DNA of 64,000 bases. Source: Pseudomonas flavescens. GTDB lineage: Bacteria > Pseudomonadota > Gammaproteobacteria > Pseudomonadales > Pseudomonadaceae. The notes under the pieces are model-generated. The model was not told where the DNA came from. It searched no databases and was given only the letters and a program-made list of their open reading frames with translations. Numbering within the stretch: position 1 is the first letter of the stretch; each line of letters begins with the position of its first letter. Positions 32,801 to 37,980 of the stretch are shown piece after piece. Both the position numbers and the translations under genes were made by a program. The stretch spans positions 2,852,001 to 2,916,000 of the forward strand of contig NZ_JACBYV010000001.1 in the NCBI RefSeq assembly GCF_013408425.1, read 5' to 3'.

Positions 32801-34138
32801 AACCAGGCGCCCTTGATCAACGACGCGCACCGCGACTACGCATTGAACCAGGCCAAGGCCGGTCAGGCCTACAGCATCACGCTGCCGGCCAACCTGTTCA
32901 GCGATCCCGAAGGCGACAGCCTGACCTGGACGGTGACGGGTCTACCTGCGGGGCTGAGCTTCAACCCGACCACCCACGTCATCTCCGGCAACACGACCGT
33001 AATGGGTGAGCACAGCGTGGTGGTCACGGCCAGAGACCCGAGCGGCGGCGCCGTCTCGCTGGAGCTGACGCTGAACGTCAGCAACTCCGCGCCGGTCGCT
33101 GGTAGCGATTACAGCCTGGACAGAACAGCTCCCGGGGAAAGCTACAGCGTTACCCTGCCGCAAAATCTGTTCAGCGACGCCAATGACAGCGACCTGACCT
33201 GGGAACTCGAGCTGCCCGAGTGGCTGAGCTATGACGCGGCCACCCGCACCCTGTCTGGCACCGCGCCGGATGTGGCGGGCAATCATTCGATTACCATCAC
33301 CGCCACCGACCCACATGGCGCGACGGTTTCTCGCACGCTAACCCTGGCGGTGGCCCTGCCCCCGGTACAAGACACGGGCGAAGCCGCCCTGCCGGAGCTG
33401 AACACCGGCTTCGCGCAGCAGGCGAACACGACGCCAACTGCCAGCTTCGGCGGCCAGGCCCTGAACGCCCCTCTGTTCGGAGCCAGCGATGTAACGGCCA
33501 ACACCCCGGCCGAAGCGCCTACCTCCGCGCAACCGGCACCAACGGTGCAAAGCCTGCTGCGCAGCAGCGGTAACGGCCTGGCCGACGGACGCGGTTCGCT
33601 GAGCCAGCAACTGGCCAACGCCGACACGGTGCTCACCGATACGGGCCACCAGAACAGCGCAGGCAGCTTCAGCGTCGAGGGCTCGCGCCTGAGCGCAAGC
33701 GTAGACCTGAGCTCGGGCGGTGCCCGCAGCATCACCCTCGAACTGCCCGGGGAATTGCCCGATGGCAGTGCACCGCAGCGCATCACCCTGGCCAACGGCC
33801 TGCCGCTGCCGAGCTGGGCATCGTTCGATGCGCGCAGCGGGGAGCTGCGCATCGATCGTGAGCGCCTGCAGCGCGATGGCGTGCTGCGCCTGACCCTGAT
33901 CAGCCGCGATGGCGAGGGCCACGAACAGCGTACGCCCATGGACATTCGTGCCGAGGGCGCGGCGGCGCAAAGCACCAGTGAAGCGCTGCAGCAACCCGCT
34001 CCCGCAGCAGAGTCGCTGCCGGAGCGGATACGCCAGGACACCTCGAGCGCGTTGCTCAGCGAAGCGCTCGAGCTGCTCGAGCAATTGAGCGACCTGGCTG
34101 GGGAGCCGGTCGCTGTCACCACACGCCATATCGCCTGA
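23864..34138 (+). CDS. Giant LEPR-XLL-type adhesin with beta-propeller, cadherin/Ig-like and novel repeats (3,424 aa)
   Basis: Very large surface or secreted protein. The N-terminus has no ordinary signal peptide but has LEPRILLDAA at residues 16-25, the LEPR-XLL motif seen at the start of giant adhesins. Four lactonase/YVTN-like beta-propeller modules are visible (about 222-540, 882-1235, 1559-1892, 2485-2845), with repeating SADGRxxY patterns. Between them are at least six copies of a ~130-residue repeat (about 543-672, 1245-1382, 1899-2022, 2022-2155, 2332-2475, 2855-2975) with NGxGNYxGA and LRQVTYxN motifs. Putative Ig/dystroglycan-like domains (about 682-865 and 2982-3162) carry LTWxVSGLPAGLSF. 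No RTX nonapeptides were found. The C-terminus is low-complexity. ATG 23864 has a GGAAG Shine-Dalgarno. The four genes after it encode the probable exporter. Confidence 0.85.
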   Translation: MTTRKHSQRYFRALALEPRILLDAAAVATAADVAAQVDATAEAPGVKATPQNSVITITGSTDSFPPVDLFKNVDVTLAADNEELKELVVTLDTSGANQGLHVDGQLLALENQSGFTNANGYRYTVEVSGATTTIRLNFEGTSSAVTPEQIETLIDSLQYQARDTTVEAGDRHITLQSLSDTGESTRLDISATVTLDNRINAAPVLVNDQSLTPRESFSPEQLGIGGATEVVYSSDGKYAYVAGSGAITSFSVDSSGRLTLVATLTVEGMNTATEMVISADGRSIYLIDTLGAGQFEYNPDYIYVLNVNGGAIEHAAKVNSSNGGTTGGLALSQDGSYLYVGTSSNDVAIFSRDVATGGITFLARAEGEGGSNSRNGSVTVSGNHVYVIYSGTAHVLISYQRNDNGTLTKVASLNSSAAGFAAVDYSLTVSQDGRYLYIAHPGNGTIDVYATGNELSLVATQSLPRVSDIALNSDGSLLYASSRDGGVMVYKVAANGTLNLLSSIATQTDIRDIALSADGRSVLVSASEGVTRYSAVQTLNIGEATKVASGITLKDSNFDALANGNGNYNGTDFTLAASVSSGSFGFANENGLALSGTSITLNGNVIATFSVAGDGKLTVRFTGDTSKAVANQVLHQVTYSSAASLTAGSFVSLTLQGSDGLLASNTEVLQLWANSAPRGNADGYRPPKATSETAYEITLPAGLFTDADGGKLTWQISGLPAGLHFNPLTRTLSGSTTQTGTHTLTLIATDSDGKSAELALVLEVEQIANRAPVVSADAITALPSVVVGTAGYSQELPAELFGDADALYSDSTLTWSVSGLPAGLSFDPATRTLSGAPSAVNDYALVVTATDEHGASAQHTVVLRVISQAEADNRPPSVSPGTSGLIHTSDGRINGYSASVYSIEISDDGRTVIVLGNDSTQHALNPTGNSTLTVYSRDPATGALTQLQRFVQGASNDGNNGNGIEVDGLRVSASAAYSADGKYLYLVGQKEGQTGYVLSKFTVNADGTLSATGESVTLGNTQVKYLATSADGHIYAVAGNTLYAYAIGADGTLGTAETFTDQTFGGTGYAIAIDAQSRVFVTGTNSLVIYERNADGQLVRVASHTGNIGNFVRTIAVSDDGYVYISTGSPGSILTFHYDTRAKTLTTPSALSASQVWGLQLSDDGKTLYAGNNTGALHIYSIGSDGKPTLVKTVGYNGANGDYRALRIAIAPDGSSVYVGSFYNFKGLGHIAVEDAISVPYTEKQTTTPASGLTLSDTEFDAQANGTGNYNGATLTLQREGRANTDDSFGLSASNGLSLVGEEVRLDGQKIASLSNVDGKLTIVFTADVSTATANAVLRQITYTNASADPGASIRLTLGVKDQFTSGTDSITLALAVTQINDAPQASATPRPNLSQDAGRAAVTLFSGAAITTTEQGQLINGLTFTVSGLKDGANETLRIDGSSIALVAGSGTTRGGHAWTVTLDTTTGAATVTLSSAAGLTGAQASALVSGLGYANLDKATGTTGERTVTLTSIKDNGGSANGGQDTAQLQISNTLQVTVNQSPTLGAEVGAGEVAEIISSSDYPSPYDGTKSVIQVGDKVYVVRTTTVWNSDALADVPISTLHVFQRGADGTLQLLSSLDSNDQNGLLSASGLGVSADGTTLYAITDKGIALFARDSETGALTALGAIGADLGLVNDLHISENTAYVSSSSGVTVLQRGADGWVAGSTFAPPGDSSFTDLQMSADGSFLYVATTGGNTLLSVFRVGSDGALTRGPDVQGNGQEHYVSRLALSADGRSLYLIDNDESLRSLSISASGELTLSGNVVDVQRPIKQLLVSPDSQFLVVVGGKQVTLHARASDGSLGAARALTRLADNGTELRGANFSTDGTQLYVTGSFSWNEGLLVLDLKPASVSYVEAADASVLLPDASYSAALTAGASIVIERTGGAQGTDRFTFLEDNALSLVNGQILNGTTVIADFVQANGTLTLTFTREATQTQAENILSQIAYDNLSGEPAKQMSFSVSINEGGVSSAQTATLNQVVALLPGGTLSDPQLDALNNGAGNYKGSSIVISRDGQANADDVFDFLDGSGLQFRNGAIWLGNMSLATLASANGTLTVTFTSDVSRADAQNVLRGIAYRNASDDPTAGGSKATFNLTFNDGSGFSDERTLEVNLVGVNDTAIIDTTALTPTFNAEGERVPLFENTTIDTVEAGQNIHRVIVTITGVTAGDVLGVDGGRVDLARSIDGSVFVGRSAIQYMVSYNAGTGTTTVTLYVARSAAATTEVIDSLSYGHTGNESSGQRNISLSIVESVADWRENDTTVVQRSAVVNLTAATEPNTPPTLGGISGSVPYTEQQEPVLIAPGASIGDTQLDRFNGGAGNYDGATLTITLGDGKSSADSLGFKAGNGLTLAGNALQKDGKVIGSVTVADGVMTITFTDAHSAIPTTADVQNTLRQVTYANSSDAPPARVEVSIKLADQRGLASTAQDLNIAITAVNDAPAINDDPILSLGDLERLQDLTNIPGLSTPTTSVVSSDGSRVYVADSQGNIALFSRNTETGELTHVQTLPGQQEVVSLQLSADGNSLYVLKVDGNANTIAWFTIGTDGTLQVQGSFSESLWNIKGLALSDDGKNLYLIHTTNLYVYNRDPVTGAISLATTLEGSMTSAPYLWDPQEIVVRGELVFVVTHPSNGSTLLVYKRDANGGLSSLGHIHSGETDATGKTITLDRVQHIAVSADGRTIIIANSRTTTTEGGGGDGTPVTTIIHDHPQQIDAFRLDPATGALTHQGTLNDTPTVEDIAVSSDGKALFVIRADGSVAYYSAITLEKLDSSQNGLQGTSHISVSADGGVIVTGSKLLVLNAPAVPGPTVEVNGAPVVLFPALTLNDAELDAANDYQGASVTISGQSGDQFGFLNNGTYHLDGERIVRGDVDVATLTQNGNRAVLSFGVGVTQSEATALLRQVTYTSTSAVPGSHAVSIVLNDGAVNSQARSVDVTLLAPNQAPLINDAHRDYALNQAKAGQAYSITLPANLFSDPEGDSLTWTVTGLPAGLSFNPTTHVISGNTTVMGEHSVVVTARDPSGGAVSLELTLNVSNSAPVAGSDYSLDRTAPGESYSVTLPQNLFSDANDSDLTWELELPEWLSYDAATRTLSGTAPDVAGNHSITITATDPHGATVSRTLTLAVALPPVQDTGEAALPELNTGFAQQANTTPTASFGGQALNAPLFGASDVTANTPAEAPTSAQPAPTVQSLLRSSGNGLADGRGSLSQQLANADTVLTDTGHQNSAGSFSVEGSRLSASVDLSSGGARSITLELPGELPDGSAPQRITLANGLPLPSWASFDARSGELRIDRERLQRDGVLRLTLISRDGEGHEQRTPMDIRAEGAAAQSTSEALQQPAPAAESLPERIRQDTSSALLSEALELLEQLSDLAGEPVAVTTRHIA

Positions 34139-34161
34139 ACACTGCCAAGGATCATCGATCA

Positions 34162-35868
34162 ATGAACCGCAAAACCTTCGACCGTTCCACCCTGCGTCTG
34201 GCCATCGCCTGTGCCGCGCTGGGCCTGAGTGCCTGCGCGGTCACCCCGCAAGAGCTGACACCCGAGCAGCAACTGGCCGACGCGCAGAAAGATCGCAGCG
34301 CGATGTTCGACGATCAGGAGCCGGTGACGCGCGCCATCAGCCTGGACGAAGCCATGGCCCGCGCCGTGAAGTACAACCTGCAACAGCGCCTGGGCCTGAT
34401 GCAGCGCGCCCTGGAAGACAACAGCCTGAGCGTCGCCAACCTCAGCCTGCTGCCTCAACTGGCGGCCAGTGCCGGGTGGAAGGGACGCGACAATGTCGCC
34501 GGTTCATCCAGCGAATCGGTCACCACCGGGCGGCAATCCCTGGAGCCGTCGACCAGCAGCGACCGTTCCAGCCGCGACGCCAACCTGCGCCTGTCGTGGA
34601 ACGTACTCGACTTCGGGGTCAGCTACTTCAGCGCCAAGGCCCAGGCCAACAAGGTACTGGCCGCCGAAGAGGCGCGCCGCAAGGTGGTCGCCGATATCGT
34701 TCAGCAGGTTCGTGACGCCTATTGGCAGGCCGCCAGCGCCGAGCGCCTGCAGCCGGAGGTGCAACGCGCCTTGAGTGATGCCCGCGGCGCTCTGGACCAG
34801 GCCCGGCAGACCGAGCGCCAGCGCCTCGTTGCGCCCCTGGAATCGCTGCGCTACCAGAAGAGCCTGCTGGAAATGATCCGCCAGCTCGAAGTGGTGGAAG
34901 GTGAACTGGCGGTGTCCAAGGCGCGCCTAGCCAGCCTGATGAATCTGCCGCCGGCGACGACCTTCAGCCTGGTTCTGCCGGACGAATCGAGCTACACCCA
35001 ACCGGCCCTGGCCTACAACCTGGCGGATCTCGAAGTGACCGCCATGACGGAGCGCCCGGAGATTCGCAGCGAGAGCTATCAGGCACGCAATGCCGTGCTG
35101 GAAACCAGAGCCGCGATGCTCAAGCTGCTGCCGGGAGCCAACCTGTTCGTCGGCGCCAACTACGACAGCAACAGCTATCTGGTCAACGACAACTGGGCCG
35201 ACGCCGGCATGCAGGTGAGCTGGAACCTGTTCAACGTCCTGGCTTACCCGGCCATCAAGAAAACCGGTGAAACCCGCCTGCAGGTCGCCGAGCTGCGCCG
35301 CCAGGCCATGCGCATGGCGGTGCTAACCCAGGTCAACGTGGCCTGGCGCGAGTACGAGCGTTCCAGCCAGGTGTTCGCCCGTTCCAATGAACTGCAGCAG
35401 GTGCAACGCGGCATCTTGCGGCAGAGTGAAAGCGCCTTCTCCAGCCAGGCGCAGAGCCGACTGGAGCGCGTACGCACGGCAACCGAAACGGTACTGGCGA
35501 CCCGTACCCGCGACCGCGCCTTCGCCGAACTGCAGGTCGCTCACGGCGCCGTCTACCAGGCCGCCGGCCTCGATCCGCTGCCCGAACGCATCGCTGGCAG
35601 CAGCGTCGATGAGCTGACCCGCGCCATCGCAGGCAACTCCATGCGCCTCAACCAGGGCCAGGGTGCCGTGCCGGCCGGCATCGCCGCCACGCAACAGGTT
35701 CATTACGCTACCTCCACGCCGCTGGTGACGGCTGCGGCAACGAGCGCGCCACTGGTAGCCCAGCGTGCACAGCCACCCGCCAAGACCCTGCGCCTGGATA
35801 TGTGGGAAAGCCTCGGCTCGTTGCGGGGCGCCGAGCTGGTTCCGGTGGAGCAGGCCAATGGCCGCTGA
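34162..35868 (+). CDS. TolC-family outer-membrane efflux lipoprotein (adhesin exporter)
   Basis: Outer-membrane factor of 568 residues with lipobox LGLSAC. Two long helical halves typical of the OEP/TolC fold are visible: ISLDEAMARAVKYNLQQRLG starts the first and LAYNLADLEVTAMTERPEIR the second, with RLSWNVLDFGVSYF and QVSWNLFNVLAYP as the paired strand regions. The C-terminus has an extra Ala/Thr-rich tail. AAGGA precedes ATG 34162, 23 bases after the adhesin stop. It should provide the outer-membrane channel for the adjacent HlyD-type adaptors. Confidence 0.88.
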   Translation: MNRKTFDRSTLRLAIACAALGLSACAVTPQELTPEQQLADAQKDRSAMFDDQEPVTRAISLDEAMARAVKYNLQQRLGLMQRALEDNSLSVANLSLLPQLAASAGWKGRDNVAGSSSESVTTGRQSLEPSTSSDRSSRDANLRLSWNVLDFGVSYFSAKAQANKVLAAEEARRKVVADIVQQVRDAYWQAASAERLQPEVQRALSDARGALDQARQTERQRLVAPLESLRYQKSLLEMIRQLEVVEGELAVSKARLASLMNLPPATTFSLVLPDESSYTQPALAYNLADLEVTAMTERPEIRSESYQARNAVLETRAAMLKLLPGANLFVGANYDSNSYLVNDNWADAGMQVSWNLFNVLAYPAIKKTGETRLQVAELRRQAMRMAVLTQVNVAWREYERSSQVFARSNELQQVQRGILRQSESAFSSQAQSRLERVRTATETVLATRTRDRAFAELQVAHGAVYQAAGLDPLPERIAGSSVDELTRAIAGNSMRLNQGQGAVPAGIAATQQVHYATSTPLVTAAATSAPLVAQRAQPPAKTLRLDMWESLGSLRGAELVPVEQANGR

Positions 35869-36628
35869 TCAGCCGCGCGCCACGGAACGCTTCTGGCCCT
35901 CCGTCCTGGCGATACTGGTCGCCACGGCAGCCAACCTCGCCCATGCCGATGAAACGAGCAACGAGCTGCGTGTGCAGCTCAGCCCGGTCCGTCAGACGGT
36001 GCTGTCCAGCGAGCTCAGCGGCAAGCTCACCGAGTTGGCCGTCAAGGAAGGTGATCGTTTCAAGGAAGGCCAGCGCCTGGCCGCCTTCGATTGTTCGGTG
36101 CAGCGCGCGCAACTCAACCGCAGTGAAGCGGTGCAGCGCGGTGCGCAGAAGAAGCTCGACGTCGCCAAGCGCCTCGATGCCCTGGAATCCATCAGCCAGG
36201 CCGAGGTCGCCCAGGCCCAGGCCGACATGGCCGTGGCCCAGGCGGAAAGCGGCGTGGGCCGCGCCATGCTGAAGCGCTGCAATCTGGATGCGCCCTTTGC
36301 CGGACGTGTTTCGCAACGCATGGCACAGCGCTTCCAGCACGTCGCCGAAGGCACCGAGTTACTGGCGATCTATGACGACAGCGCCTACCAGCTGGAACTG
36401 ATCGCCCCCTCGACCTGGATGACCTGGCTCAAGCCCGGCGTCGAGTTCGAGGTCAAACTGGACGAAACCGGGCAACGCTACCCCGCGCAGATCGAACGGC
36501 TCGGCGCGGCCATCGACCCACTCAGCCAATCGCTCAAGGTATTCGCGCGCATCACCGGCGACAACGCGGGTCTGCTCCCGGGAATGAGCGGCGTCGCGCT
36601 GCTGCAACCGCCGGCAGATGGCTCATGA
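35858..36628 (+). CDS. HlyD/RND-type periplasmic adaptor protein
   Basis: Small membrane-fusion protein of 256 residues. A signal peptide ends near NLAHA, then a biotinyl-lipoyl-like half-motif (SSELSGKLTELAVKEGDRF), a short helical hairpin (about 80-135), the second lipoyl half (CNLDAPFAGRVSQR) and a beta-barrel (DDSAYQLELIAPSTW). It starts at ATG 35858 inside the tolC-like gene (11-base overlap) and overlaps the next gene by four bases, so the exporter genes are tightly coupled. The longer upstream frame is ignored because it lacks a signal peptide start. Confidence 0.85.
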   Translation: MAADQPRATERFWPSVLAILVATAANLAHADETSNELRVQLSPVRQTVLSSELSGKLTELAVKEGDRFKEGQRLAAFDCSVQRAQLNRSEAVQRGAQKKLDVAKRLDALESISQAEVAQAQADMAVAQAESGVGRAMLKRCNLDAPFAGRVSQRMAQRFQHVAEGTELLAIYDDSAYQLELIAPSTWMTWLKPGVEFEVKLDETGQRYPAQIERLGAAIDPLSQSLKVFARITGDNAGLLPGMSGVALLQPPADGS

Positions 36629-37980
36629 ACGCCAGTGTCACCACCCTGCCTGACAAACGCGCCGAGCGCATGGCGCTGTTGCTGCAACTCGAGCGTCGCG
36701 CCCGCGCCCAGAACGACGTGGCCGGCCTCGGTTTCCTGATGGTCAACGATACGCGCCAGCTACTCGACTATCAGGAAGCCTTTCTGTGGGATGCCGACAA
36801 GGGACGTATCAGCGCCTGCTCCGGGCTCGCCCAGGTAGAGGCCAATGCTCCCCTGATGCTGTTTCTGGGCCGCCTCTGTTCGGGCTGGGATAGCCAGCCC
36901 CGGGCGGCCGAGTTGCGTGATCTGAGCACCGCCGATGCCCCCGCTGCTCTGCAGGCCGGATGGTCGGAATACCTGGCGCCCCGCCTGCTGCGCCTGCCTC
37001 TGAAAGACCGCGACGGCCAGGTGCTCGGCAGCCTGCTGCTGAGCCGCGAACCCGCGCTGGCACGTCCGGAACGGGCGCTGCTGGAGCTACTGCTGGACGC
37101 CTACGGGCATGCCTGGGCCAGCCTCATGGGCGGCAAGAAGCGCTCGTTGGTCAATCGCTTGCGCAAGCGACCACGGCGGATCGCGCTGGTCGCCTGCGCC
37201 CTGGCACTGTCGACCGCGCTGCTGCCGGTGCATCAGACGGTACTGGCCCCGGCCGAAATCATGCCGCGCAACCCGGCGGTGCTGCGTGCCCCGCTGCAGG
37301 CGGTGGTCGAACGCATTCTGGTGCAACCCAACCAGGAGGTGAAGAACGGCGATGCGCTGGTACAGCTGGACAAGCGCGAGCTGGAAAGCCGACTGGAATC
37401 GTCCCGGCAAACCTTCGCGGCGGCCGACGCCCAGTTGCGCCAGACGCGCCAGCAGGCACTGTTCGACGAGCGTGCCAAGGCCGCCCTGGCCGAACTGATC
37501 ACCCGTCGCGACCAGGCCCGCGCCGACCTGGCCTTCATCGAAGACAACCTGCAGCGCAGCCTGATTCTGGCCCCCCGTGATGGGGTGGCGATCTTCGACG
37601 ACCCCAGTGACTGGATCGGCCGGCCGGTCAGCCTCGGCGAGCGCATCATGCAGGTCGCCGATCCCCACGACGCGCGCCTGGAAATCCAGCTACCGGTGGC
37701 CGATGCCATCGCCCTGGAGCCGGGTGCCGAGGTGCTGCTGTTTCTCAACAGCCAACCGGGCAGCCCCCTCCCCGCCAGCCTCGAGCGCTATGGCTATCGT
37801 GCCTCAGCGAGTGCGGACGGCAGCATGGCTTACCGCCTGCAAGCGGGCTTCAGCGAGGCCGACCCGCGCCTGCGCGTCGGCCTCAAGGGCACGGCCAAGC
37901 TATATGGCGAACGTACCTTGCTGATTCACTACCTGCTGCGCCGCCCCCTGGCAGCGCTGCGCGTCCACCTGGGCTGGTAG
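36625..37980 (+). CDS. GAF domain-HlyD fusion adaptor
   Basis: Inner-membrane protein of 451 residues. A cytoplasmic N-terminal GAF-like domain (about 16-165; AGLGFLMVNDTRQLLDYQEAF, LRLPLKDRDGQVLGSLLLS) is followed by a basic linker, one transmembrane helix (about 185-203) and a periplasmic HlyD domain. In the latter, LRAPLQAVVERILVQPNQEV and LILAPRDGVAIFDD are the lipoyl halves and a coiled coil lies between them (about 250-305). GAF domains bind small ligands or act as dimerisation modules, so the adaptor may be gated by a cytoplasmic signal. It overlaps its neighbours at both ends. Confidence 0.82.
   Translation: MNASVTTLPDKRAERMALLLQLERRARAQNDVAGLGFLMVNDTRQLLDYQEAFLWDADKGRISACSGLAQVEANAPLMLFLGRLCSGWDSQPRAAELRDLSTADAPAALQAGWSEYLAPRLLRLPLKDRDGQVLGSLLLSREPALARPERALLELLLDAYGHAWASLMGGKKRSLVNRLRKRPRRIALVACALALSTALLPVHQTVLAPAEIMPRNPAVLRAPLQAVVERILVQPNQEVKNGDALVQLDKRELESRLESSRQTFAAADAQLRQTRQQALFDERAKAALAELITRRDQARADLAFIEDNLQRSLILAPRDGVAIFDDPSDWIGRPVSLGERIMQVADPHDARLEIQLPVADAIALEPGAEVLLFLNSQPGSPLPASLERYGYRASASADGSMAYRLQAGFSEADPRLRVGLKGTAKLYGERTLLIHYLLRRPLAALRVHLGW

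Noticed and set aside
23864..34138. RTX adhesin of the LapA type with LapG/LapD control
   Set aside because: No glycine-rich nonapeptide repeats, no di-alanine retention module recognised, and no lapG, lapD or ABC transporter gene nearby.
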